Shown: piece by piece, positions 8,785 through 16,461 of the stretch | Layout: every line of letters begins with the position of its first letter | How positions within the stretch are numbered: position 1 is the first letter of the stretch | Virus record (IMG/VR): IMGVR_UViG_3300034073_003658 | Coordinates: 1-60,113 of that record | Length of the DNA: 60,113 nucleotides | Source of the DNA: a virus | Direction: 5' to 3' (one strand) | Position numbers and translations under genes: made by a program | Notes under the pieces: model-generated | Databases searched by the model: none | What the model was told of the DNA's origin: nothing | The model's input: only the letters and a program-made list of their open reading frames with translations

Positions 8785-10360
8785 TTTGTTTACTTAGTTG
8801 TTGCTGTCTAGCTTGTTTTAACATTTCTTCAAAATCCTTTGCTTTAATGTTAGTAAAGTAGTTATAAGTTTTCTTGTTAGTAAGTATAAATGGGATTAGC
8901 TTTTTTGTGTAGTCTTCAGATTCACGTTTTAATTTATCTTCACTTTTGTTTCTAGTTTGACTTTCATAATGATAACAAACTGCTTCACCTACAAAAATAT
9001 TGTCTTTATTTTTGTTAATACATTCTACATTTAATTGCACATCCTCAAAACATTCACGATACTCAGTGTTAAACCCACCAATTTCATTAAATAGATTTTT
9101 AGATATCATCATGAATGCCCCTGTATTACCAAAAACATCCCTTTTAAGTTGATTATGATATGTGTAATAAGAACGTAAACCATAATGGGTAATACCTACT
9201 TGGCGATTTTGTTGTAGGAACATCACGATACCTGAATGCTGTACGGTATTATCACCGTAATGAAGTCGACAACCAATAGTACCGACAGTTTTTTTGTTTT
9301 TAATGTAAACATCCATCATTAAGTTGATGGCGTTGTTAACGACTTTAATATCGTTATTACAGAACAATAAAACTTCTGTGTCTTTTTCAATATGGTTTTC
9401 TACCACATCGTTGTTAATAACAGCAAAGTTATAAAAGTCGTATTCAACTACCTTAACGTGATAATGTTGGTCTGACCTAAACTTTAACCCATTTATGTAA
9501 TTTTTTAACTCAGTTAATTCTTCAGGTGTTGAACCAGTGTCAGCAATAATAGTTCTCATTGCCATACCAATATAACCACCTTGTTTATAAAGTGAGTCAA
9601 CACATTGTTTAACTAAATCTATGTTACCTTTGGTTGGGATTATAATGGACAACTTAGGGTATTCTTTTAAAGTTTTAAATTTATTTTCATACCTTAATTC
9701 AGGTTTAATTTTATAAGGAAGTTTGTCCTTATATTTTTCAACAAATTGTAAACGATTTTTTTCCCATTCGTCGTTGGTCATACCTATAGATTTATGAGTT
9801 ATTTTAATATCAAACATAACACCTACTTTAACACCATTTAAATGATTGTTAAAGGTAAAATCAACATCATAAAAATGAAACCCTTTAAAATCTTCGTCAA
9901 ATTTAGTTTTAATTCTTTCTTTATGAGCAACAAAAAAGAGACCGTCTAACATAACGGTCTCAATAATTTCATCCTCAAAATTAGCTGAATACCTGTTCTC
10001 CCAGGTTTTACCTTCATGCGAGTGAGAAACAATACCAACCATTTTAGTCGAATCCTGCCACCAACGTCCAATTTCAGACATATCGGTTGTACCTGCCATA
10101 CCTAAAATACCGTATTCGGTTTCTTTAAAATGTCTTAATATCTTTTTACCCCAACCTTCTTTCAAAAGAATATCATCATGACAAAATACTACAATATTGT
10201 TTTTAGTTTTATTTAAACCTTCATTATAACACTCTGTTAATGATTTAACACCGTTATTAACAATCTCATAGATTTCATATTCCTTAACACCAATAGTTTT
10301 TTTAATATAATCTTGAAACTGTTTGTTTGGTGTTCTAGTTGAGTAGACGATACTAATCAT
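8762..10360 (-). CDS. bifunctional protein with two GT-A glycosyltransferase domains
   Basis: Two GT-A domains are fused in 532 residues. Domain 1 (about 1-220) starts MISIVYSTRTPNKQFQDYI, has IVVFCHDDILLKEGW as its DD metal motif and HFYDVDFTFNNHL as the catalytic acidic region. Domain 2 (about 235-480) has YPKLSIIIPTKGNIDLVKQC, IIADTGST, LLFCNNDIKVV (metal motif) and YRECFEDVQLNVEC (ED catalytic dyad), classic for GT2. A polar, Gln-rich tail follows. The fusion could add a repeating disaccharide. It shares a TAATG-type junction with the small upstream gene. Confidence 0.87.
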   Translation of the reverse strand: MISIVYSTRTPNKQFQDYIKKTIGVKEYEIYEIVNNGVKSLTECYNEGLNKTKNNIVVFCHDDILLKEGWGKKILRHFKETEYGILGMAGTTDMSEIGRWWQDSTKMVGIVSHSHEGKTWENRYSANFEDEIIETVMLDGLFFVAHKERIKTKFDEDFKGFHFYDVDFTFNNHLNGVKVGVMFDIKITHKSIGMTNDEWEKNRLQFVEKYKDKLPYKIKPELRYENKFKTLKEYPKLSIIIPTKGNIDLVKQCVDSLYKQGGYIGMAMRTIIADTGSTPEELTELKNYINGLKFRSDQHYHVKVVEYDFYNFAVINNDVVENHIEKDTEVLLFCNNDIKVVNNAINLMMDVYIKNKKTVGTIGCRLHYGDNTVQHSGIVMFLQQNRQVGITHYGLRSYYTYHNQLKRDVFGNTGAFMMISKNLFNEIGGFNTEYRECFEDVQLNVECINKNKDNIFVGEAVCYHYESQTRNKSEDKLKRESEDYTKKLIPFILTNKKTYNYFTNIKAKDFEEMLKQARQQQLSKQNEIRSFI

Positions 10361-10578
10361 TACACATTAACAGTTTCTAAAGATGTTATTTTAGTGATTA
10401 AACCATCAATAGTTTTGTCACTAATAATTTCAGCTTTACAACCACTGTTTAAATATTGGTTATACTCAGTTCTTAAAATAGCATTCCATTCTTCTGTGTA
10501 AATGTTGTAATGCAAGAAATAATCATACAAATTTTCCATTTTTTTATTTTTTATAAAGTTAAACTTAAAATCTACCAT
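10360..10578 (-). CDS. small hypothetical protein
   Basis: A 72-codon frame is open from the ATG at 10576-10578. A second ATG at 10537-10539 gives a 59-residue product beginning MENLYDYFLHYN. A host-like -7 element (TATATTTG in gene orientation) ends two bases before the outer ATG, so a transcript from it would begin inside the outer frame; the inner start therefore may be the real one. The protein is aromatic-rich in its first half and has no recognisable motif. It overlaps the double glycosyltransferase by one codon junction. Confidence 0.55.
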   Translation of the reverse strand: MVDFKFNFIKNKKMENLYDYFLHYNIYTEEWNAILRTEYNQYLNSGCKAEIISDKTIDGLITKITSLETVNV

Positions 10579-10579
10579 A

Positions 10580-10587
10580 CAAATATA
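10580..10587 (-). promoter_or_regulatory. host-type -7 element TATATTTG before the 10360 gene
   Basis: Exact TATATTTG in gene orientation, ending two bases before the outer ATG. It would place transcription start inside the outer frame and favours the inner start at 10539. Confidence 0.4.
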
Positions 10588-10601
10588 ATCATTATTTTTT
10601 A

Positions 10602-11093
10602 TTATTTCGATACCGTAATTAAATTTACTGGTTCTTCACAAAGAATTGATAAGTGACAAGACGTTTTGATAGCGTCTTCTACTGTTGATCCCAAATAAAG
10701 GGCCGCCAAAGCGAAATCCATTCCAGCACCAATTGCCATATAATCTTTAATTTCTTTTACATAGAATTTTTCTACTAAAAAAGCTTTACCGTCAAAAACT
10801 ATAATATAGTCGTTAACTAATTCAGTACTTTCAGTTTTTTCTCTTTTCCACGAATAAAACTCAAAAAGAAATTCTGTTAAAGCTTCTACTGAAGCTTCTC
10901 TAGGTTTTCTAGTTTTAGAATAAATTTGAAATAGGGCACCTTCTTGAGCCTCACCAACATCACCCACAACAGCCCATTCATTTTGGAATAATTTGGCCAT
11001 TTTATCTTTTTCTTGGGTATATCCGTTAACTAAAATACTATCCGCCCCTATTGTAATTTTGTTTTTTTCTACTTTTACTGCAACTACTGACAT
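10602..11093 (-). CDS. HslV/proteasome-like Ntn-hydrolase with N-terminal serine
   Basis: The 163-residue protein has the length and layout of HslV. After Met removal, the mature residues would be Ser1 (nucleophile in place of Thr1), Asp17 in ITIGADS and Lys33 in KMAKLF, matching the catalytic positions of HslV/proteasome beta subunits. AVVGDVGEAQEGALF corresponds to the GFAGGTADAxTLF strand/helix, and MAIGAGMDFALAALYLG to the IGSGGxYAxAA motif. Alignment is by eye. No HslU-type ATPase is seen in the window. It lies three bases from dUTPase, so it is expressed with nucleotide-metabolism genes. Ser1 enzymes could be active, though slower with some substrates. Confidence 0.75.
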   Translation of the reverse strand: MSVVAVKVEKNKITIGADSILVNGYTQEKDKMAKLFQNEWAVVGDVGEAQEGALFQIYSKTRKPREASVEALTEFLFEFYSWKREKTESTELVNDYIIVFDGKAFLVEKFYVKEIKDYMAIGAGMDFALAALYLGSTVEDAIKTSCHLSILCEEPVNLITVSK

Positions 11094-11096
11094 AAT

Positions 11097-11717
11097 TTAG
11101 TTTTTACCCGTTGAACCAAAACCACCAGAACCTCTTTCAGTTTCAGTTAATTCTTTTACTGACTCTAATTTTCTTAATTTACCAAATTCGGTACTAACTC
11201 TAGATGTTACAACACCTTGTGCTACTCTCTCACCCTGTTCAATTTTTTGTTCTTCGTTAGATAAATTAATCATGATAACTTTAACCTCACCCCTATAACC
11301 CGTATCTACAGTGCCTAAAATTGCCATAAGACCCGTTTTAAATGAGTGACCACTTCTTGGTCTAATTTGTAACTCATATCCCATAGGCAATTCAAAATAA
11401 AGTCCTGTTGGGATTAACATTCTTTCAAAAGGTTTTAGAACAACTTCTTTTTCTCCTTTTAGTAAACATGCTCTTAAATCAAAACCTGAGTCACCTTCTT
11501 TTGCCCAAGTTGGATCTGGGTTATCTGAAGTGTTAACAAACTTAACCTCCAATTTACCAAAATCAGAATTTTCTACACTAATACTAGGTGTTACCTCTTT
11601 TTCTACCGAACCAATAATTTTTAATAAGTTATCTATTTGATTATTTTGATCCTCATCTAAAATACCCAAACTTTTTAGTTGTTGTAATTCTTTGATGTAT
11701 TCGTTTATATCTCCCAT
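11097..11717 (-). CDS. dut: dUTP diphosphatase (trimeric dUTPase) with N-terminal extension
   Basis: All five trimeric dUTPase motifs are present: GDSGFDLRA (1), RPRSGHS (2), GTVDTGYRGEVKV (3), GERVAQGVV (4) and the Phe-containing C-terminal P-loop-like RGSGGFGSTG (5). The enzyme hydrolyses dUTP to dUMP and pyrophosphate, keeping uracil out of phage DNA and feeding dTMP synthesis. The core begins near residue 50. The first 50 residues form a polar, helix-prone extension (LQQLKSLGILDEDQNNQIDN) absent from minimal dUTPases; it may oligomerise or bind a partner. It abuts the exonuclease gene upstream with no spacing. Confidence 0.96.
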   Translation of the reverse strand: MGDINEYIKELQQLKSLGILDEDQNNQIDNLLKIIGSVEKEVTPSISVENSDFGKLEVKFVNTSDNPDPTWAKEGDSGFDLRACLLKGEKEVVLKPFERMLIPTGLYFELPMGYELQIRPRSGHSFKTGLMAILGTVDTGYRGEVKVIMINLSNEEQKIEQGERVAQGVVTSRVSTEFGKLRKLESVKELTETERGSGGFGSTGKN

Positions 11718-12440
11718 TTATTTTAATGAATTAAATTTTGTTATTATATCTATAAGGGCTTTAACATCCCTTTCACAATATTCCTTAATTTCTTCGTGAT
11801 TGTCAATCCAAAAATTTTTATTGACGTTATCACCTTTAACATCACCGTTTTTGGGTGAGTCCACTTCTAAAGACATGCAGATTAAATCTAAAGAACTTAA
11901 ACCGTATTTACCACCAAAAGACCAAACTTCTTTAGTGTCTAAAACTTTCATTTCCCAAGGTTTGGTATCGTGTTTAGGAAAAATTGTTGGTGGTTTTAGA
12001 CCGTTAATTACATATCTTTTGGCTAAGAAAGGTATGTCAAAATTTTTAATATTCTGACCACATAAACTAAATTCCATGGAATCAATTTTATTAAAAACGT
12101 CTCTAACTTTTTTAAGTATATCTACTTCATCTGTACCGTAAAAAGATTCAAATTTTGTTTTCCCACCTTTCATTACAAAACCCAAAGACACACAAGCAAC
12201 TTTCCCAAATTCGGGAAAGAATGCCGCTGTTTGTCTATAGACCTCTTTTTTGTTTAAATCGGATTCTACAGAATTTGAAGCTACAGAATGTAATTTTGAT
12301 TTATCTGTGACTCTTTCTTTAAAATTGTCGTAATAAGATAACCATTGTTTTAATTTTTCTTTTGGTAGTTCATCTAAATCTTTGTATTGACTTACTGTCT
12401 CAACATCAAAGAATAATAATTTTTCAATATTAAATTGCAT
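11718..12440 (-). CDS. PolB-like 3'-5' exonuclease (DEDD, RNase H fold)
   Basis: This 240-residue protein has the three exonuclease motifs of the predicted PolB-like 3'-5' exonuclease family: KLLFFDVETV (Exo I, D-x-E), LCGQNIKNFDIPFLAKR (Exo II, NxxxFD) and EIKEYCERDVKALIDI (Exo III, YxxxDV). HDTKPWEMKVLDTKEVW lies between II and III, as in the family. It is separate from the DNA polymerase gene, which has its own exonuclease domain. Likely roles are DNA repair, trimming of 3' ends or recombination. Start ATG lies inside the end of the GT-B gene (11-base overlap). Confidence 0.88.
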   Translation of the reverse strand: MQFNIEKLLFFDVETVSQYKDLDELPKEKLKQWLSYYDNFKERVTDKSKLHSVASNSVESDLNKKEVYRQTAAFFPEFGKVACVSLGFVMKGGKTKFESFYGTDEVDILKKVRDVFNKIDSMEFSLCGQNIKNFDIPFLAKRYVINGLKPPTIFPKHDTKPWEMKVLDTKEVWSFGGKYGLSSLDLICMSLEVDSPKNGDVKGDNVNKNFWIDNHEEIKEYCERDVKALIDIITKFNSLK

Positions 12441-13752
12441 TTACCTCTTTAATTACTTGTTTAACTTCTTTTTCTTTACCACTCATAATTGATTTGTAAA
12501 ACTCTGCTCTACTATTTGTTACAACGTCAATGTGGTATCTTTTCATAACCGTATTATATAAATTGTTACCTAAAATTTCAACACACTCTGGGTTCTTATG
12601 TAAAAATTTAATCGCTTTCAACCAATCTTTATGATTTTTATTAGAGTCAACAAGAATAGCATTACCGTTTTCATTAAAACCACCACCATATTGTATAGCA
12701 CCCACTAAATCTATAGTATAAGGACCAAAATTTTGAGCGATTAAAGCCTTCTTGTGAAAACCAGCTTCAATAACTTTTAATTGGGATTTGGCTTTGTTAA
12801 AAATATGTTCTTTTAATGGGGCCAAAGAAACTTCAAAATTATTATAGTTTGAAGCGTAAGTTGTGATAGGTTTAGTCCAAACTCTACGATAAGGTTCATT
12901 TAAATCATTATAAGAACTATCTTCGTCTTGGGAGTATTTTAATAAATGTTTTTTGTATTCAGGTGATAAAATACTGTAATTGTTGGTAAACATTTCTTCA
13001 TACCTACACCAAACACTTTCATGTGGTAAAATTTTTCTTGTTTTTTGTTCACCTGTTTGTTGATTGGTTTCGGTTATAGAACCCCTTAAATCAAATCCAC
13101 AAACCACTAATTGACTATCTTTACCTTCGGGTGATGTCATCCAGCTATTTAAACCCTGTCTCATCAAATCTAAATCATGTAAATGTGAAGAACCACCTAA
13201 CCAACCAATACGTAATTTTTTATCACTTTTTATTTCTTTTTTTTGGAACTGTGGTTCACTAGGGTCAATAGCATTTGGGAATACCACTACGTTTTTATTA
13301 AATTTACTAATTTCATCGGCAAATATTTTAGTGGTTGTAGTTACATAATCAACCATCTTAAAGTTACCCTTAATTTGTTCATCAAGCTTAGAGTTTTTTA
13401 ATAAATGATAAGCTGGATGATCTACAGTAGGCATCCAATAATCATCAATGTCCATTATTAATGTAATACCCATTGATTTTATTTTATCAAATATTTTTTT
13501 AGCATTATCACCGTAAACTGGTTGTAATTGTCCATTTATAACATCACTAATAGTTCTATGAAAATGAATTATGTCGAATTTTTTTAAATAAAAATCATCA
13601 TTCCAATCAATACTGTCAGTACCGGCTGTTACAATGTCTATAAAGAACTCTTTAGGGAATAATTCTTGTAATTTTAAATGAGGGTCGACAGACCTAAATT
13701 TGGATACTCCGCTTCTATCTGAAGGTATAACTAATACTTTGATTTGGTTCAT
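12430..13752 (-). CDS. GT-B fold glycosyltransferase (GT4-like)
   Basis: The 440-residue protein has a two-domain GT-B layout. The N-terminal half starts IKVLVIPSDRSGVSKFRS and has FDIIHFHRTIS and TLIMDIDDYWMP. The C-terminal half opens with LRIGWLGGSSHLHDLDL, the usual GxxGG start of the donor domain, and ends with a KVIEAGFHKKALIAQNFGP stretch equivalent to the EAxxxGxPVI donor-binding helix of GT4. It is the promoter-proximal gene of the left minus-strand unit, 3' of a candidate TTG-N20-TATATTGG promoter. It probably belongs functionally with the glycan locus even though nucleotide enzymes lie between. Confidence 0.82.
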   Translation of the reverse strand: MNQIKVLVIPSDRSGVSKFRSVDPHLKLQELFPKEFFIDIVTAGTDSIDWNDDFYLKKFDIIHFHRTISDVINGQLQPVYGDNAKKIFDKIKSMGITLIMDIDDYWMPTVDHPAYHLLKNSKLDEQIKGNFKMVDYVTTTTKIFADEISKFNKNVVVFPNAIDPSEPQFQKKEIKSDKKLRIGWLGGSSHLHDLDLMRQGLNSWMTSPEGKDSQLVVCGFDLRGSITETNQQTGEQKTRKILPHESVWCRYEEMFTNNYSILSPEYKKHLLKYSQDEDSSYNDLNEPYRRVWTKPITTYASNYNNFEVSLAPLKEHIFNKAKSQLKVIEAGFHKKALIAQNFGPYTIDLVGAIQYGGGFNENGNAILVDSNKNHKDWLKAIKFLHKNPECVEILGNNLYNTVMKRYHIDVVTNSRAEFYKSIMSGKEKEVKQVIKEVNAI

Positions 13753-13772
13753 ATTTTATATAAATTAATAAA

Positions 13773-13803
13773 CCAATATAAACCTTTATTTACATAAACT
13801 CAA
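13773..13803 (-). promoter_or_regulatory. candidate host-type promoter for the left minus-strand unit
   Basis: In gene orientation a TTG is followed 20 bases later by TATATTGG (plus-strand 13773-13780), a 7/8 match to the Bacteroidota -7 element TAnnTTTG with near-ideal spacing. It is about 20 bases upstream of the GT-B start codon. Pattern match only. Confidence 0.4.
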
Positions 13804-13816
13804 CTGTAATAAAATA

Positions 13817-13846
13817 AAAAAGACCCGTGATAACACGAGTCTTTTT
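13817..13846 (-). terminator. bidirectional-type hairpin terminator
   Basis: The arms 13817-13829 and 13834-13846 pair over 12 of 13 positions (one C/A mismatch) around an ATAA loop, with A and T runs at the two sides. It follows the mini-ORF at 13867-13920 and separates the 13938-20178 minus-strand unit from the left unit. Confidence 0.85.
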
Positions 13847-13866
13847 AATCATTTTAAAAGGTTAGG

Positions 13867-13920
13867 TTATTTTCCTTTAGGAGTACCTTTATTACCTTTA
13901 CATCCACATCCTTTTTCCAT
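13867..13920 (-). CDS. 17-codon Gly/Lys/Cys mini-ORF
   Basis: An ATG at 13918-13920 opens a complete 17-codon frame, MEKGCGCKGNKGTPKGK, ending in TAA, 20 bases before the hairpin terminator. It sits where a last gene of the operon would be and has a composition unlike random AT-rich sequence (five Gly, five Lys, two Cys as CGC). No other frame occupies this gap. The CxC motif could bind a metal or pair in a small virion peptide, but that is speculation; translation is unproven. Confidence 0.4.
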   Translation of the reverse strand: MEKGCGCKGNKGTPKGK

Positions 13921-13937
13921 AGTTTGTTTTTTTAACG

Positions 13938-14561
13938 TTAAATGTTATTCTTTCCTTTAACTTTTGGCATTGGCATTACGGTACCAGAAAAGATGGTGTT
14001 ACCTGCCTTAAATTGTACGTTTTCTTTAACCAATCTACTGTCAAAATAATTTTCAATAATTTTTGGTAAAGCTTTGGTTAATTCTGAAGCTATCAATTTT
14101 CTTAAATACTTTTCATCAATATTTACAACTTCTTGTGAAACATTTTCATTAATAGGTCTTTTTCTTTGGGTTTCGGCTCTTCTAACAGGTTTTTTATACA
14201 TATCTATCTCATCATCTTCTTGATATGACGGACCTTCACCTTCTCTTAGAGCTCTTATTGTATCCTCGTCAACATCAAACCCAGTATCACTTGGTTGTGG
14301 TATTGGGTTTTCTAACATGGCTTTTTGTATAGCTGGTGGTAATTTAGAATTTTTTACGGCTTGATTATAATTGTCAGTACCCACTTCTTTTTTAATGTTC
14401 ACTGGTGTTGAATAACTTTCTTCCATCATACCAGATGATGTACCTACCATATCCATTAAACCAGTAGTAGTCGATTTTTTTGTCGCACTACTATCGTATT
14501 TTTCAGCTGCTTTATCAATAGCTTTAGCTTTTTTTAATATTTCTAATAATTGTGGATTCAT
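13938..14561 (-). CDS. hypothetical, possibly virion-associated protein
   Basis: A 207-residue, largely polar protein. The N-terminus (MNPQLLEILKKAKAIDKAAEK) is a charged amphipathic helix; residues 30-140 are Ser/Thr/Pro/acidic-rich and likely disordered; residues 145-180 (IDEKYLRKLIASELTKALPKI) form a second helix reminiscent of short assembly or multimerisation helices; a beta-rich tail ends in basic residues. The disordered middle flanked by helices is common in phage scaffold or capsid-associated proteins, but no specific family is recognised. It starts one base from the WYL-like gene (ATG/TAA overlap) and precedes the mini-ORF and terminator. Confidence 0.65.
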   Translation of the reverse strand: MNPQLLEILKKAKAIDKAAEKYDSSATKKSTTTGLMDMVGTSSGMMEESYSTPVNIKKEVGTDNYNQAVKNSKLPPAIQKAMLENPIPQPSDTGFDVDEDTIRALREGEGPSYQEDDEIDMYKKPVRRAETQRKRPINENVSQEVVNIDEKYLRKLIASELTKALPKIIENYFDSRLVKENVQFKAGNTIFSGTVMPMPKVKGKNNI

Positions 14562-14947
14562 TAAAACTTTGCTTGTTTATAAATTGTTATCATACTTTTA
14601 TCACCATTAGGATTATATTTAGGTATTCCACTTACTCTATCCGATATAGGACTTCTAAAAGGCATTTCATTAACTTCATCCCAATCCCTTATTTTATCTA
14701 ATAAAAAAGTTTTCCATCCAGGTTGTTCCGTATCCGTTACTCCAGCGTATTGATATGCACGAAGTATTGGATTGCCGGCTTTTGAAAGACCTAAAACGTA
14801 TGGTTCTATAAATCTTTCACCAGGGGTTTCAGTTTCATCACCTTCATAATAGATTCTAACCCTATCATGGTTTACGATTGCCCTTTCAACCTCTGTCCTA
14901 CTGGCAAACTCTAAAATAAGTTCATTTAGGATAGAGTAAAGTCTCAT
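14561..14947 (-). CDS. stand-alone WYL-like domain protein
   Basis: The 128-residue protein matches the WYL domain pattern: a helix-strand with AIVNHDRVRIYYEG, then GERFIEPYVLGLSKAGNPILRAYQYAG, and later TFLLDKIRDWDEV. The RxIxPY, LRAY and LDKIxxW positions correspond to the WYL core, an Sm-like beta barrel that binds ligands or nucleic acid ends. No helix-turn-helix is attached. The first 13 residues (MRLYSILNELILE) form an amphipathic leader ending in (I/L)xE. It sits among putative virion genes rather than regulators, overlapping both neighbours tightly. The family call is by eye. Confidence 0.6.
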   Translation of the reverse strand: MRLYSILNELILEFASRTEVERAIVNHDRVRIYYEGDETETPGERFIEPYVLGLSKAGNPILRAYQYAGVTDTEQPGWKTFLLDKIRDWDEVNEMPFRSPISDRVSGIPKYNPNGDKSMITIYKQAKF

Positions 14948-14948
14948 G

Positions 14949-15296
14949 TTACCAATACTGTTCAGGGAAGTTAAAATTATCGTAACCCATACCTGGTTTA
15001 TATTTGTTACCAGACGAATAAAGTAATCTATTTTTTTCTAGTTGATCCACTCTTGTACCTACTTGATTACTATTTTCACCTCTACCAAAATCATCACCAT
15101 CACTTGTTGCTCTAGGATGACTTGCTCCGTATTTATCAGAATCGGTATTTTTATAATCATTAAGTACTGTTAATTTTAATCTTTCAACATCAGCAGTTGC
15201 TTTTAAACCCGGTAATTGGTTTAATACCCCACCTGGTCCAAAATCTTGGACACTACCTGGATCTGTTAGAATTGGAGAGATTGTTTGTGCTGGCAT
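14949..15296 (-). CDS. hypothetical protein
   Basis: A 115-residue, Gly/Asp/Asn-rich protein with few hydrophobic stretches. It starts MPAQTISPILTDPGSVQDFG and ends YDNFNFPEQYW, an aromatic C-terminus. A central helix-prone stretch VERLKLTVLNDYKN is the only ordered-looking segment. It overlaps the upstream gene by 31 bases and ends one base before the WYL-like gene, so it is part of the unit. I do not recognise it; the extended, Gly-rich composition is compatible with a virion linker or decoration protein. Confidence 0.6.
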   Translation of the reverse strand: MPAQTISPILTDPGSVQDFGPGGVLNQLPGLKATADVERLKLTVLNDYKNTDSDKYGASHPRATSDGDDFGRGENSNQVGTRVDQLEKNRLLYSSGNKYKPGMGYDNFNFPEQYW

Positions 15297-15814
15297 AATT
15301 CTTTGTTTTTATCAAAAATGTTTATTAGAGATTCCATTAATTTAACCTCTTTATTATAAATATCACTATAATCTTCTTTTTTTAAATCAGATGTTGAGTG
15401 TGGTTTAACTGAACTTGTTGATATACCTTTTTTTTCATGTGTTTTTATATGAGTATTATCAATAGCAGTACCCGCGTTTTTTTGAACATCTTTTTTACTT
15501 TGTATTTTACCACGAGCTGTATCTAAGGTATTATTTACCCATTCCCTCATTTTACGACCACCATTAAGAATAAATTCAGTATCCTGTTTTTTATCATTCA
15601 TATAATCAACACCAGATGTTTTGTGGTTATCAAAAAAATTTTTAACCCTTTTTAATTGTTCATAACTAATTTTAGGTTTATTTATAAAACCCTCAAGTCT
15701 TTTATAACCCTCAACATTTTTATCACCTTTATAAGCATTCATAGTACGTCTCAAATGACTATGTAATTCTTCAGGGATGTCCCAACTTTTACCTTGTAAT
15801 AAACTATTAGCCAT
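15266..15814 (-). CDS. hypothetical protein
   Basis: The 182-residue basic protein has a predicted helical N-terminal half: SWDIPEELHSHLRRTMNAYK, then YKRLEGFINKPKISYEQLKR and VKNFFDNHKTSGVDY, followed by ILNGGRKMREWVNNTLDTA. The second half is Lys/Ser/Thr-rich and probably flexible. The ATG at 15812-15814 is four bases from the upstream stop, supporting the start. Unknown family. Its neighbours suggest a virion or assembly role. Confidence 0.62.
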   Translation of the reverse strand: MANSLLQGKSWDIPEELHSHLRRTMNAYKGDKNVEGYKRLEGFINKPKISYEQLKRVKNFFDNHKTSGVDYMNDKKQDTEFILNGGRKMREWVNNTLDTARGKIQSKKDVQKNAGTAIDNTHIKTHEKKGISTSSVKPHSTSDLKKEDYSDIYNKEVKLMESLINIFDKNKELCQHKQSLQF

Positions 15815-15818
15815 TAAA

Positions 15819-16439
15819 TTACTGTAATTTTTTCAATATCTCTTTTTTATATTCAACAGGTATATCAATTGTGTCAATATTATTAACTAAAAAGTTTAAA
15901 ATAACACCTTTTTGTTCACCGTTTGCTTGGTTTTTTTTAACTATGTCAATTAAGTTTTTAACTTTTCTAACCAATAGTGGGTTTTCGTCAGAAATTATTT
16001 CGATATCAGGAATACCGTTTTTATTAATAACATTATAAGTTTTTACATCATCAATAACATCTTTAGAAATTTTTTTAGAAACGATATCTTCTACCATTTC
16101 TTCCATTTTCTTTTTTGAGATTTTTTTAATTGTCTTTTTTACACCTTTTTTGTCATCCATATAATCTATATTATCGGTATATGTATTGATTGTCGCGTTA
16201 GGTGTTTTAACAGATGGCATTGGTACTAATGAATAATACCCGCGATAACCTTGTTGACGTGTACTTTGTACCACAGAATTTCTTACTTGGTCTCCGTCTT
16301 CGGGATTATACATTGGATCCATAGTACTGTCAGAAGAAGATTTTGAGTTATCTCTAGATAACTTAACGTTGTTACCCCCAATTCTAGTACCGTCACTATT
16401 AACTAATTCGTTTAAAATATTTTTTGGTATAGTGTACAT
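15819..16439 (-). CDS. hypothetical protein with N-terminal ILxE leader
   Basis: The open frame runs to a TTG at 16463, but the ATG at 16437-16439 fits better: it leaves the motif GATATTTATAA (16451-16461) 11 bases upstream as a promoter. The 206-residue product begins MYTIPKNILNELVNSDG, a short helix ending in ILNE, like the leaders of other proteins here. A Tyr/Pro-rich middle (RGYYSLVPMPSV) is followed by basic helices (KKTIKKISKKKMEEMVEDI) and a hydrophobic/charged C-terminal helical region. No recognised family. Confidence 0.62.
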   Translation of the reverse strand: MYTIPKNILNELVNSDGTRIGGNNVKLSRDNSKSSSDSTMDPMYNPEDGDQVRNSVVQSTRQQGYRGYYSLVPMPSVKTPNATINTYTDNIDYMDDKKGVKKTIKKISKKKMEEMVEDIVSKKISKDVIDDVKTYNVINKNGIPDIEIISDENPLLVRKVKNLIDIVKKNQANGEQKGVILNFLVNNIDTIDIPVEYKKEILKKLQ

Positions 16440-16450
16440 ATCATTTTTCT

Positions 16451-16461
16451 TTATAAATATC
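16451..16461 (-). promoter_or_regulatory. late-promoter-like motif GATATTTATAA
   Basis: The motif lies 11 bases upstream of the ATG at 16439 and 17 bases downstream of the polymerase stop codon region, so it could start a separate transcript for the 13938-16439 genes. Confidence 0.5.

Noticed and set aside
10602-11093. Complete HslUV system
   Set aside because: No HslU ATPase in the window; only the peptidase is supported.
1820-13752. DNA-modifying glucosyltransferases
   Set aside because: The families are those of cell-surface or virion glycans and no hydroxymethylpyrimidine genes are visible.
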